16,458 nt of DNA, taken from positions 1 through 16,458 of the forward strand of contig JAZKSG010000029.1 in NCBI GenBank assembly GCA_036626215.1, written 5' to 3'. How positions within the stretch are numbered: position 1 is the first letter of the stretch; the number at the start of each line of letters is the position of its first letter. A program made the translations under genes and the position numbers. Source of the stretch: JAZKSG01 sp036626215. GTDB taxonomy: Archaea; Thermoplasmatota; E2; DHVEG-1. The notes beneath the pieces are model-generated. The model was not told the origin of the DNA, searched no databases, and saw nothing but the letters and a program-made list of their open reading frames with translations. Positions 7,198 through 14,497 of this stretch are shown here, piece after piece.

Positions 7198-7713
7198 ATG
7201 GTATTTAGAAGAAAAAAGGATAAAATACCAGTAAGAAAAAACGAAGATAAAAAAGGAGAGTTAAGCGAAAGAAGGCCATATGATCTCTGGTCGGAAATGG
7301 ACCGATTATTCGATCAATTCAGAAGTAATCTAGACGACATCTTCTGGGACACATCTACTGATCTTCCAACGACAAAATACAACAGAACTCCACCAATGGA
7401 CATAGCCGATCTCGGTGACAAATACGAAATGAACGTTGAAATGCCAGGAATATCAAAAGACAACGTAGACATCCAAGTCACACCAAACAGCATAGAGATA
7501 TCAGCAGAGGAAAAAGAAACAGAAGAAAACAAAGGGAAGAACTGGCTAAGACGAGAAAGAACAAACACAAGTTTCTACAGATCTCTGCAGCTACCAGAAG
7601 AATTAAACACAGATGACGTTGGAGCAGAAATGGAAGACGGAGTAATCAAGATATCACTACCGAAAAAAGAACCGAAACCAGAGGAAAAGCCTAAGAAGGT
7701 AGACGTAAAATAA
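7198..7713 (+). CDS. hsp20: Small heat shock protein (Hsp20/alpha-crystallin family)
   Basis: ATP-independent holdase that forms large oligomers and keeps unfolded proteins soluble. 171 residues: a charged N-terminus (KKDKIPVRKNEDKKGE), an amphipathic stretch with WSEMDRLFDQFRSNLDDIFW (31-50), the alpha-crystallin domain (about 66-157) with MNVEMPGISKDNV and the SFYRSLQLPEELNTDDVGAEMEDGVIKISLP signature split over 125-155, and a Pro/Lys-rich tail ending in KKVDVK, whose VxV could serve as the I-x-I/V oligomer motif. Start: ATG at 7198 is chosen because GGAGGTGA (7183-7190) is 7 bases upstream; the in-frame GTG at 7171 would sit at the expected transcription start. Confidence 0.95.
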   Translation: MVFRRKKDKIPVRKNEDKKGELSERRPYDLWSEMDRLFDQFRSNLDDIFWDTSTDLPTTKYNRTPPMDIADLGDKYEMNVEMPGISKDNVDIQVTPNSIEISAEEKETEENKGKNWLRRERTNTSFYRSLQLPEELNTDDVGAEMEDGVIKISLPKKEPKPEEKPKKVDVK

Positions 7714-7726
7714 AGTAATTGACTAA

Positions 7727-7747
7727 TTTTTTCAAATCTCTTTTTAT
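7727..7747 (+). terminator. T-rich terminator after hsp20
   Basis: T6 and T5 runs (7727-7732 and about 7742-7746) within 35 bases of the hsp20 stop, in the gap between convergent genes; consistent with archaeal oligo-T termination. Confidence 0.4.
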
Positions 7748-7796
7748 CTTAAAATGTTTTATTTCTTTTGTATTAAAAAGAAAGGATAATATTTTT

Positions 7797-8138
7797 TTAT
7801 TCTTGTTCTTTGATATTTTTTAGTATTTCTTTACCAAAATCAGTGAGACGATATATCTTAATGTTTTTATTACTATCAATCTCCACTCGTTCTACGATAT
7901 CTAATCCTAACAAAGATTCTTCGCCACGATAACGAGATTTCATACCCCTTATAGCCCCAATAACATTAGTAGGCGTAGTCTTAACATTATAAGCTATATC
8001 AGAAGTATAACTGCCACTAGGGCTAATCTCAAAAAGATATTCCGCTATCCGTTTACGAACGTTGCTTCTCCTAAGAGATCTAATCACCAAGGGCCTCAAC
8101 TCTTCAGGAGAAGGCGCATTCTCCTTTTCATCCTGCAT
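7797..8138 (-). CDS. Winged-helix DNA-binding protein
   Basis: A 113-residue basic protein. After an acidic N-terminal tail, residues 15-105 look like one winged helix: helix RSNVRKRIAEYLFEIS, then SYTSDIAYNVKTTPTNVIGAIRG as the helix-turn-helix (about 43-65), a wing strand region with VERVEID and IKIYRLTDFGKEILKN at the end. This is a common archaeal transcription-regulator layout; I do not recognise a specific family or target. Start: ATG at 8138 preferred over the TTG at 8168. A TATA-like TTTTTATTA (about 8183-8191) would place transcription start near 8160, downstream of the TTG, and a GGTGG-like ribosome site precedes the ATG. Convergent with hsp20. Confidence 0.75.
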   Translation of the reverse strand: MQDEKENAPSPEELRPLVIRSLRRSNVRKRIAEYLFEISPSGSYTSDIAYNVKTTPTNVIGAIRGMKSRYRGEESLLGLDIVERVEIDSNKNIKIYRLTDFGKEILKNIKEQE

Positions 8139-8180
8139 CCCATTCCACCCTTTGTGTAATAAAATCAAATGCTTAAACCA

Positions 8181-8192
8181 TTAATAAAAATT
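8181..8192 (-). promoter_or_regulatory. TATA-like box for the winged-helix gene
   Basis: AATTTTTATTAA on the minus strand, about 45-50 bases before the preferred ATG; supports a start of transcription near 8160 and a short leader. Confidence 0.3.
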
Positions 8193-8260
8193 CCCCTCTG
8201 ATGAATAACTATCTACATAATCAGATGCATATACACCTACATAAAATACATACAATTTTT

Positions 8261-8270
8261 AAAAAAAAAA
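8261..8270 (-). terminator. T10 run after folP
   Basis: A10 on the + strand is T10 on the coding strand, directly after the folP stop codon and followed by A5; a strong oligo-T terminator candidate for the folP operon. Confidence 0.6.
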
Positions 8271-8271
8271 T

Positions 8272-9141
8272 CTATCGATTCGACTTTAAAACACAATCTA
8301 TTAAATCAATACAACGCCGAGTTTCTTTAACATCATGAACCCGTAAAATATCTGCACCATTCAAAACAGCAACACATGCAGCCGCTAAACTCCCTTCCAA
8401 TCTTTCATCTGTTGGCAAAGGAGTCTCGTATTCTTTGCAAACATTCCCAATAAAAGTTTTACGAGAAGCACCAACTAAAACAGGAAAACGCAGTTTTTTT
8501 AATTTATCTAAACGAGCAAGTATTTCACAATTATCTTCTATACCTTTTCCAGTTCTTTTACCGAAACCAATACCTGGGTCGACAACTATATTTTCTTTTT
8601 TTACTCCATTAGAAATAGCATACTCTGCTCTATCTTTCAAAAAACCATATATCTCCTTCATCACGTCATCATATGAAACGTTTTTCTGCATGTTTTGCGG
8701 CGTACCTTTCATATGCATAAGACAAACTGGGACATCAAAATCTGAAACTACCCGGACAAGATTTTTGTCTCCTCTGAGGGCAGTGACATCATTGATTAAC
8801 GCTGCACCTGTCTCTATCGACTCTTTAGCAACTTTAGATTTATATGTATCAACAGATATTGGTACATCTACTTTTTTTACAAGTTCCTCTATAACTGGCA
8901 ACACTCGATTTAGTTCTTCTTCAACACATATAGGTTTAGCACCTGGACGAGTTGATTCTCCACCGACATCTATGATTTTAGCCCCATTTTTTTCCATTTG
9001 AACAGCACGTTTTACTGCTTTATCAGTTGAATAAAATTCTCCTCCATCTGAAAAAGAATCAGGGGTTACATTGAGAACACCCATCAGTAATGTTTTCTGT
9101 TTTAAATCAAAATTTTTGTCTGCAATTTTTAAATTATTCAT
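8272..9141 (-). CDS. folP: Dihydropteroate synthase (TIM-barrel catalytic domain)
   Basis: Joins a pterin pyrophosphate to p-aminobenzoate or a related arylamine, in folate or (in many archaea) methanopterin synthesis. All TIM-barrel motifs are present: NVTPDSFSDGG (24-34), DVGGESTRPGA (58-68), Asp98, Asn117-Asp118, MHMKGTPQNMQ (142-152), DPGIGFGK (188-195), the SRK lysine (228) and RVHD (267-270). 289 residues is normal for the catalytic domain alone. The ATG overlaps the stop of the upstream 121-residue gene (ATGA, 9138-9141), which encodes what looks like the N-terminal module fused to DHPS in some other microbes. Whether the product is folate or methanopterin type cannot be told from sequence. 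Confidence 0.94.
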   Translation of the reverse strand: MNNLKIADKNFDLKQKTLLMGVLNVTPDSFSDGGEFYSTDKAVKRAVQMEKNGAKIIDVGGESTRPGAKPICVEEELNRVLPVIEELVKKVDVPISVDTYKSKVAKESIETGAALINDVTALRGDKNLVRVVSDFDVPVCLMHMKGTPQNMQKNVSYDDVMKEIYGFLKDRAEYAISNGVKKENIVVDPGIGFGKRTGKGIEDNCEILARLDKLKKLRFPVLVGASRKTFIGNVCKEYETPLPTDERLEGSLAAACVAVLNGADILRVHDVKETRRCIDLIDCVLKSNR

Positions 9142-9503
9142 TTTATATCCTTCAAAAAAGTTGATAATTCATCTGCTATCTTTTTTAGGCGAGGGTAATG
9201 TCGTCTAAGTTTATCTGTCAGCTCTTCCAGCTGTTTCAAGTTCCCTATAACCAGAATATCTGCACTTTTTTCATATAAGTCAAACGTTTCTTTAGGAACT
9301 GCAACTTCTCCACCCAGCGACAACATATCTTGTTTAATAATGATGGCGTCCTGCAAAACAACATTTTTTAGTTTCACCACTCGTAAAACCATCTTAGGAG
9401 CCATTATCTCTATGCTGTCTGGATCGCTGCCAACATCTTTTATAGCTTTTTTTGCATCATCAAGATTTTTAACATCTATAACTGTGGGGCTATGTTTTGT
9501 CAC
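9138..9503 (-). CDS. Stand-alone DHPS N-terminal-type domain
   Basis: A 121-residue soluble protein starting with GTG (MTKHSPTVIDVKNLDDAKKA...). From memory, its blocks IEIMAPKMVLRVVKL (32-46) and IIKQDMLSLGGEVAV (56-70), followed by ADILVIGNLKQLEELTDKLR, match the N-terminal extension of longer dihydropteroate synthases in several thermophilic and clostridial bacteria (there about MAPKAVFRVIKL ... KQEMLSLGGEAAV). 121 plus 289 residues add to roughly the size of those fused proteins. The 4-base overlap with folP supports a working pair. The role of the module is not known to me; docking, oligomerisation or substrate delivery are guesses. A TATA-like stretch 25-30 bases upstream suggests a leaderless transcript. 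Confidence 0.75.
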   Translation of the reverse strand: MTKHSPTVIDVKNLDDAKKAIKDVGSDPDSIEIMAPKMVLRVVKLKNVVLQDAIIIKQDMLSLGGEVAVPKETFDLYEKSADILVIGNLKQLEELTDKLRRHYPRLKKIADELSTFLKDIK

Positions 9504-9514
9504 AGAAAAAGATA

Positions 9515-9532
9515 ATATAGTTTTTTCTATAT
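9515..9532 (-). promoter_or_regulatory. Promoter region of the folP operon with small inverted repeat
   Basis: ATATAG (9515-9520) and CTATAT (9527-9532) flank six T on the + strand, 12-29 bases upstream of the GTG. The TATA-like GATATAG on the minus strand is at the right distance for a leaderless mRNA. The repeat may be a regulator site or simply an AT-rich promoter. Confidence 0.3.
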
Positions 9533-9591
9533 CAAATCTTTTCTACGAAAAGTTTCAACAGTTTAAACAACGCCGTTTTTTAGTCGTCACC

Positions 9592-9600
9592 TTTTAATAA
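9592..9600 (+). promoter_or_regulatory. TATA-like box for zinc-ribbon/aEF-1beta unit
   Basis: TTTTAATAA lies 25-33 bases before the ATG at 9625, so transcription would begin at or just before the start codon; there is no ribosome site, in line with a leaderless mRNA. Confidence 0.4.
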
Positions 9601-9624
9601 TAGAACCTTTATTCTGCCTTTCCT

Positions 9625-9789
9625 ATGAAACAAACTGATAGATGCATCTCCTGTGGAAAAACACTACTCAAACGCGGTTACACAACTTTTCCATGTCCAA
9701 ATTGTGACACAATAATAGGTCGTTGTTCTAGCTGCCGAGAACAGAGTGTAAAATATACATGTTCTAAATGCAGTTTCACAGGACCATAA
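9625..9789 (+). CDS. Small four-CxxC zinc-ribbon protein, translation-linked (COG2888 type)
   Basis: A 54-residue protein with four CxxC pairs at C7/C10, C24/C27, C34/C37 and C46/C49, enough for two zinc ribbons. The order RCISCGK, FPCPNC, GRCSSCR, YTCSKCSFTGP matches the small archaeal proteins described as predicted Zn-ribbon RNA-binding proteins with a role in translation, which are commonly found just before aEF-1beta, exactly as here (60-base gap). Start ATG has no ribosome site but a TATA-like box about 25-33 bases upstream, so it is probably leaderless. Its small size makes it easy to miss; the cysteine spacing and the neighbour make it convincing. The molecular function in translation is not settled. 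Confidence 0.9.
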   Translation: MKQTDRCISCGKTLLKRGYTTFPCPNCDTIIGRCSSCREQSVKYTCSKCSFTGP

Positions 9790-9849
9790 AAAAACGTTTC
9801 AAAAGAAGAAAAATCAAGATAATATCTTTTTAAAAAGGTGAAAAAAATA

Positions 9850-10122
9850 ATGGGTGTAGTAGTAGGACTTATACGAGTAATGCCTTCTGAAGTCTTAGAC
9901 GAAGGGCAGATGGAAGAAATGAAAAAGGAAATCGAAAAGGTTGTTAAATCACCTGCCAAACTAGGTAGAATAGATACAAAAAATGTAGCTTTTGGATTAA
10001 AAGGTTTAGATGTAACTGTATCTGTCCCTGACGAAGAAGGTGGAATAGATCCAATAGCAGATGAAATAGCTAAAATAAAAAACGTAGAAACAGCTGAAGT
10101 TACAGATGTCGGCAGAATGTAA
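9850..10122 (+). CDS. ef1b: Translation elongation factor aEF-1beta
   Basis: Guanine-nucleotide exchange factor that reloads aEF-1alpha with GTP. 90 residues, the standard archaeal length, with the two-layer alpha/beta fold pattern: GVVVGLIRVMPSE, KKEIEKVV, the AFGLKGLDVTVSVPDEEGGIDPIADEIAKI core split over 43-74, and the typical end VETAEVTDVGRM. ATG at 9850 is chosen over an in-frame GTG at 9838 because GGTGA (9837-9841), which contains that GTG, is the Shine-Dalgarno site 8 bases upstream. Follows the zinc-ribbon gene and is convergent with the two-wHTH regulator. Confidence 0.95.
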   Translation: MGVVVGLIRVMPSEVLDEGQMEEMKKEIEKVVKSPAKLGRIDTKNVAFGLKGLDVTVSVPDEEGGIDPIADEIAKIKNVETAEVTDVGRM

Positions 10123-10139
10123 AAAAATCTATTTTTTTA
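10120..10139. terminator. Bidirectional A/T terminator containing both stop codons
   Basis: Arms TAAAAAAAT and ATTTTTTTA separated by CT form a 9-bp inverted repeat whose outermost TAA triplets are the stop codons of aEF-1beta (+) and of the regulator (-). Each strand reads a T7 run at its own 3' end, so one 20-base element can end both convergent transcripts. Confidence 0.65.
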
Positions 10140-10817
10140 TGCCGCTGCTTTTTGTTTAGGACGAACATTATCGATAGCTTTTTCACCTATCTCTGTAGGA
10201 TAATAAACAGGGTAAACTGAGTTGCTAGTGTCACCTTCTACCATCTCGGCTTTAGTCATCTTGTTGATATGCCATTTAACAGTATGATGATTCATATCAA
10301 GTGCATGAGCTATCTCCAAAAGATGTCTACCGGGGTTTTTTACAAGATATAACATGATTTGTTGAGCATTATCATTTTTAAGAACAGATTCAGCTATCGC
10401 CTGTTTCCTAGCTTCGACACCACCCTCTACCAGATAGTATACCTTTTTTCCACCGATGTTACGACTTCTTATCAGATTTGTTTGTTCAAGCTTACGTAGA
10501 TGCCAGGAGGCATTACTAGGTTTAAGATCAAGTTCACGCGCAATCTCACGGAGATGGCTACCAGGATATTCATCAATATAATCATAAAGAGTTTTACGAA
10601 TCTCTTTATCTAACACGTTTTCAGCGGTAACATATTTTATACCACCAAAAGTAAACAAAGCAATTACAGCAATAACCGCCCCTATGATAACTACTAAACT
10701 TATACCGATAGTGGTATCCGGCCGTATAGGTTCAGCCGCTGGAACACTAACAACAATGAAACTCAAAACAGAAAACAGCATAACATATAAGACAAAAAAC
10801 TTCCTAGATTTAGACAT
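10137..10817 (-). CDS. Membrane-anchored regulator with two winged-helix domains
   Basis: 226 residues. TM1 about 7-27 (ends VVSVPAAEP, which could be a signal-peptide site), a short outside loop with AEPIRPD, TM2 about 36-58, then two ArsR/MarR-like winged helices in the cytoplasm: about 68-130 (GSHLREIARELDLKPSNASWHLRKLEQ) and 142-212 (GRHLLEIAHALDMNHHTVKWHINKM). The two HTH units are alike (xHLxEIAxxLDx...xxWHLxKL / WHINKM), implying internal duplication. Such membrane-tied two-wHTH proteins are frequent in Thermoplasmata and related archaea; targets are unknown. A TATA-like TTTTTAAATAC (near 10903-10913) would give a leader of about 60 bases with GAGAGGATGGGAT before the ATG. Confidence 0.85.
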   Translation of the reverse strand: MSKSRKFFVLYVMLFSVLSFIVVSVPAAEPIRPDTTIGISLVVIIGAVIAVIALFTFGGIKYVTAENVLDKEIRKTLYDYIDEYPGSHLREIARELDLKPSNASWHLRKLEQTNLIRSRNIGGKKVYYLVEGGVEARKQAIAESVLKNDNAQQIMLYLVKNPGRHLLEIAHALDMNHHTVKWHINKMTKAEMVEGDTSNSVYPVYYPTEIGEKAIDNVRPKQKAAA

Positions 10818-10935
10818 ATCTACTATCCCATCCTCTCTAAACTAAACAAATCTTTTTTTATGCATCCCAAACCTTAGTTCAAAGAATATTAATCAGATGT
10901 GTATTTAAAAACTTTACTTACATAAAATAAAGAGA

Positions 10936-11715
10936 TTATTTTTTGTTTTTCTTTTCACTTAACCCACATCCTCCAGCTACCATTAATAGTATGGCAAAAA
11001 ACAGCAACATAACAAAAATGATAAACCATATATCTGAGTTGAAGAGATTAAAAATAAATAGGAAGGGGAACATTAAAAGAGATATAATAAACATAACAGC
11101 TCCAGATTTTAGCAAAAATTTATATTCCTTGATTTTAGCGTTCATACCTCGTTTTTTAGATTTTTTATAAGCTTGTTTATCAGGAAGAAGATCTATACTA
11201 TCGATAACATCAATTTGATTCTTATCAGAAAAGTTTTGAAATATTTCCATAATTTCTTTTAGATGATCAAAATCAAAATTAATTGCTTTAATATTATACT
11301 TTGAATTATTAGTAGAAACAACTATACAGGCCCTAGGGAGCATATGGTAACCCACTGGTATAAAAAAATTTGTACTTTTAATTTCAACGATGTCGTTCCA
11401 ACTGGCAAAAAATTTTTTACCACCATGTTTTGCCGTAACGCCATTTGAATCTATTTCAATTGTTTCATGACGCCATAGATTTCGAATACCAAAACCGAGA
11501 AGAATTAAACCTAAAATCATAAAAATGTAAGGTAAAAACCCAAGAAAAACAAGACTACCAACTAAATTATCAAAATCTATATGAGAATAGGTATAGAATC
11601 CAACAGATAAAAGCAGGGGAGATGTTATAAAAAACCAGGCTGTATTAAAAATATGATGTCTCCTAGCTTTCGAATCAGTTTTAGTGGACAAAAAATAATC
11701 TATATCATTTTGCAT
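10936..11715 (-). CDS. Four-TM membrane protein with PH-like middle domain, unknown function
   Basis: 259 residues, not recognised. Two TM helices at about 25-42 and 53-76, a soluble middle (about 82-175), and two more TM helices at about 201-223 and 229-250, ending in a short Lys-rich tail. The middle begins ETIEIDSNGVTAKHGGKKFFASWNDIVEI and continues with IVVSTNNSKYNIKAINFDFDHLKEIMEIFQNF: beta strands, the W-x-D-I-x-E/x-I turn and a final helix, the pattern of bacterial PH-like domains (bPH/YdbT-like) that follow membrane helices. That fold is an inference. It could be a membrane-stress or scaffold protein. No operon partner: it sits between gltX and the regulator with over 60 bases on each side. 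Confidence 0.75.
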   Translation of the reverse strand: MQNDIDYFLSTKTDSKARRHHIFNTAWFFITSPLLLSVGFYTYSHIDFDNLVGSLVFLGFLPYIFMILGLILLGFGIRNLWRHETIEIDSNGVTAKHGGKKFFASWNDIVEIKSTNFFIPVGYHMLPRACIVVSTNNSKYNIKAINFDFDHLKEIMEIFQNFSDKNQIDVIDSIDLLPDKQAYKKSKKRGMNAKIKEYKFLLKSGAVMFIISLLMFPFLFIFNLFNSDIWFIIFVMLLFFAILLMVAGGCGLSEKKNKK

Positions 11716-11779
11716 CCTAAATTCATCCCTAAGCTATCTAATAAATATCTAAAAAGCTAATAAATGTTTGTAATATCTT

Positions 11780-13507
11780 TTATTTGTGAGCAAAAAACCC
11801 TTTGATTTCATCATCTTTTTTCTCAATTCTAACAAAACCAAATCTTTCAAACTGAACGATTTCATCGTTTTCAGCATCCAAAATGTTTTTCTCAACAAAA
11901 CCCTTGACTTCTTCAAGACTACCCGGGTTAAATTCATCGTTTTTAAACAAGGGGCGAGAAACATAGACAGAAAAAGGAATATACTCATCGGTAGTCCATT
12001 GGATTTTAGCGGAATCAGATATTAATTCCTCACCAGCATAAACACCATGTATCTCTTCATTACAACTATTTATCCTAACGTTATACAAATCTTTTAAACG
12101 AAAAACTTCTCCCTCTGAAAGACTATCTGCATCATCTCTTGAAACATAGAAATTTTCACCGGTTTCAACAGTCCGATAACCCATTTCTTCATTAGATGGA
12201 TGGTAACTAAGTTTTTCTTTCTTCTCCGGAGCGTCTTCCACAACAAGTTTAACTGGATTTGGTACAAAGAAAAAACGTCTCGCCTTTGGATCTATAATTT
12301 TACGGTTTTCTGATTCCAACAAGCTAAAAGGAACCATAGACTCAGATTTAGATATACCCAAAGATAAAACAAATTTTCTGATAGCGTCAGGTGTAATACC
12401 TCTCCGTCTTAAACCACGCAATGTAGGGAGACGAGGATCATCAAAACCATCTACTTTACCCTCTTCAATCAAAGGTTTGATTTTACGTTTAGAAACAGGC
12501 ATACCTTCTATAGAAAGACGAGAAAACTCCATAAGATATGGCTTCCTAACATCCAACAATTCTAACAAACGGAAATAACATTCATCACGCAACTCATATT
12601 CCTTAGTTCGAAACGGATGTGTGACGCCGCTAAGACTATCTTCAACAGCACCAGCGAAATCATAAGTCGGCCAAACACGATACTTATCTCCTTGACGAGG
12701 ATGAGGTTTCTCAATAATTCTAAAAAGAGTAGGATCACGCATCGCAGTGTTATCACAAGTCATATCACCTTTCAACCTAAGAACTACTCCATCAAGAGAA
12801 CCATCTAACATCTTCTTCCAATCTTCAAGGTTTTCCTCACAATCACATTCTCTACATTCACAGCACTCACCACGATAACGACCTCTACGTATATCTTCCA
12901 TTTTACAACGACAAATATATGCATCTCCCTGACGGATCAACTGCTCAGCAAGCTCATAATGTTTCTCCAAGTTATCAGAAGTACAATATTCTTCATCCCA
13001 GCTAATACCCAACCAACGGAGATCTTCTTTCTGAGCTTCATAAAACTCTTCATGAGCATTCTCAGGGTTAGTATCATCGAAACGAAGAATAAAACGACCA
13101 TCATACCTACATGCGTACTCATAATCTATTATAGATGCTTTAGCATGTCCTATATGAAGAAAACCATTCGGCTCAGGTGGAAAACGAGTGACCACTTTTC
13201 CCTCCGCTGCATCTGGTAAATCGGGTAAAGAGATAACACATGATTTTTTTTCTTCTTTTTCAAAGAAACTAGGGTTGATCTCCTTCAATCTCTGTCGTTG
13301 TTCATCCATAGAAAACTGATTAACTTTTTTAACTACCTCTCGAACAACTGGTAAAATCTCCTTCGGAGAGAAACCCTCTTTTTTGAGTTCACCAATAACT
13401 TTACCGATTACAGATTTAAACTCGGCTTTACCTTCAAAGTTTAAAGCATTCTGCAAAGCATATTTTTCAGCAGTTTCACGTATCTGATTCTGGTCTTTCT
13501 CCACCAT
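11780..13507 (-). CDS. gltX: Glutamyl-tRNA synthetase (archaeal type)
   Basis: Class I synthetase that charges tRNA-Glu, and in archaea usually also mischarges tRNA-Gln for the amidotransferase route. 575 residues: the archaeal N-terminal domain (about 1-95, with KYALQNALNFEGKA), HIGH at 118-121 in RFPPEPNGFLHIGHAKAS, FDDTNP at 143-148, the KMSKS equivalent PVSKRK at 337-342, then the beta-barrel anticodon domain to the end (FGFVRIEKKDDEIKGFFAHK). Bacterial GlnRS also has PEPNGFLHIGHAKS, but the N-terminal domain favours archaeal GluRS. A Cys-dense stretch (C199, C201, C215, C216, C218, C221, C223) sits where archaeal GluRS often has a metal-type knuckle. Last gene of the ipk-fni-idsA-gltX operon, 6 bases after idsA. 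Confidence 0.93.
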   Translation of the reverse strand: MVEKDQNQIRETAEKYALQNALNFEGKAEFKSVIGKVIGELKKEGFSPKEILPVVREVVKKVNQFSMDEQRQRLKEINPSFFEKEEKKSCVISLPDLPDAAEGKVVTRFPPEPNGFLHIGHAKASIIDYEYACRYDGRFILRFDDTNPENAHEEFYEAQKEDLRWLGISWDEEYCTSDNLEKHYELAEQLIRQGDAYICRCKMEDIRRGRYRGECCECRECDCEENLEDWKKMLDGSLDGVVLRLKGDMTCDNTAMRDPTLFRIIEKPHPRQGDKYRVWPTYDFAGAVEDSLSGVTHPFRTKEYELRDECYFRLLELLDVRKPYLMEFSRLSIEGMPVSKRKIKPLIEEGKVDGFDDPRLPTLRGLRRRGITPDAIRKFVLSLGISKSESMVPFSLLESENRKIIDPKARRFFFVPNPVKLVVEDAPEKKEKLSYHPSNEEMGYRTVETGENFYVSRDDADSLSEGEVFRLKDLYNVRINSCNEEIHGVYAGEELISDSAKIQWTTDEYIPFSVYVSRPLFKNDEFNPGSLEEVKGFVEKNILDAENDEIVQFERFGFVRIEKKDDEIKGFFAHK

Positions 13508-13513
13508 AGTTTT

Positions 13514-14497
13514 TTATTTCACTCTTTTTATCGAAAAATCTGCAATTTTTTTAAGTAATTCTTGAGCTTCAGATCTTTCCAATATGCCTAAGGATTCTAT
13601 AGCTTTTTTGCTATACCATATGGCTTTCTTTTTGGCGTAATCAATTGAACCAGTTCTTTTGAATGCATCATAAACTTGTTTAATTTCTTCTTCAGATGCA
13701 TCTTTATTTCCAAAAATATTTTCTAAAATTTTTTTGTCAGAACGAGAGGCGTTGTTTAAAGCATGTACTGCTATCAAAGTTTTTTTACCATTACGGATGT
13801 CGTTACCAATGTCTTTACCTATGGTATCCGAATCGCTACTCATATCTAGATAATCATCATGTATCTGAAAAGCAAGACCTAGGTTTTTACCGTATTCACT
13901 AAGAGCATTGGATTTCTCTGAATCAGCTCCGCCAACAATACCACCTGCTTCACAGGCATATTGGAAGAACACCGCAGTTTTCTTAAGTATCATTTTTAGA
14001 TACTCCCCCTCAGATACATCATGTCGATCCTGGAAACTCATATCTAATTGTTGTCCTTCACATATCTCCTTAACTGTGTCGATAAGTCCATATTCAACGT
14101 TTTTAAAAACCGAGGGGCTAACCGTCATACGATGCATAGATTCAAAACCTTTGGTAAACAATAAATCACCAGCCATTATAGCAGTCGGTTCACCATATTT
14201 CATATGTACAGATGGTTGACTACGTCTAAGCTTGGATTTATCCATTATGTCATCATGAACCAAAGTAAAAGTATGAACAATTTCCACAGCCAAAGCCAAC
14301 GGCACCACCATAGAGATCTCTCCAGATACTGCTTCACAGGAAACCATACTCAAGATAGGGCGAAGTCTTTTTCCACCAGCAATTGGTAGATGGCGAGCAG
14401 CATCATATAGTTCTTCTGGATTTCCATCTCTTAAAAATTTTTCAAGTTCTTCATCAAAAAAATCTTTTCTCTTCTTTAGTTCCTCTTCCAACTCCAT
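13514..14497 (-). CDS. idsA: Geranylgeranyl diphosphate synthase (short-chain polyprenyl synthase)
   Basis: Condenses IPP with allylic diphosphates to make C20 GGPP for archaeal ether lipids. 327 residues: GGKRLRP (41-47), first Asp-rich motif DDIMD (82-86), GQQLDM (148-153), second motif DDYLD (214-218). Phe77 is the fifth residue before DDIMD and Thr78 the fourth; one aromatic at -5 and no two-residue insert in the motif is the archaeal GGPPS pattern, whereas bacterial FPP synthase has the longer DDxxxxD motif. Start ATG has GGTG at 7 bases and overlaps the end of fni by 22 bases, so the genes are coupled. Confidence 0.94.
   Translation of the reverse strand: MELEEELKKRKDFFDEELEKFLRDGNPEELYDAARHLPIAGGKRLRPILSMVSCEAVSGEISMVVPLALAVEIVHTFTLVHDDIMDKSKLRRSQPSVHMKYGEPTAIMAGDLLFTKGFESMHRMTVSPSVFKNVEYGLIDTVKEICEGQQLDMSFQDRHDVSEGEYLKMILKKTAVFFQYACEAGGIVGGADSEKSNALSEYGKNLGLAFQIHDDYLDMSSDSDTIGKDIGNDIRNGKKTLIAVHALNNASRSDKKILENIFGNKDASEEEIKQVYDAFKRTGSIDYAKKKAIWYSKKAIESLGILERSEAQELLKKIADFSIKRVK

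Noticed and set aside
8190..8230. Possible C/D-box-like TGATGA and CTGA elements and a 6-bp TCTGAT/ATCAGA repeat
   Set aside because: Only one C-like box, no C'/D' pair at normal spacing, and the flanking sequence is plain AT-rich spacer.
8435..9001. Long + strand open frame of 188 codons
   Set aside because: It is the antisense shadow of folP, whose minus-strand motifs are unmistakable; the + strand product is Ser/Thr-rich with no domain pattern.
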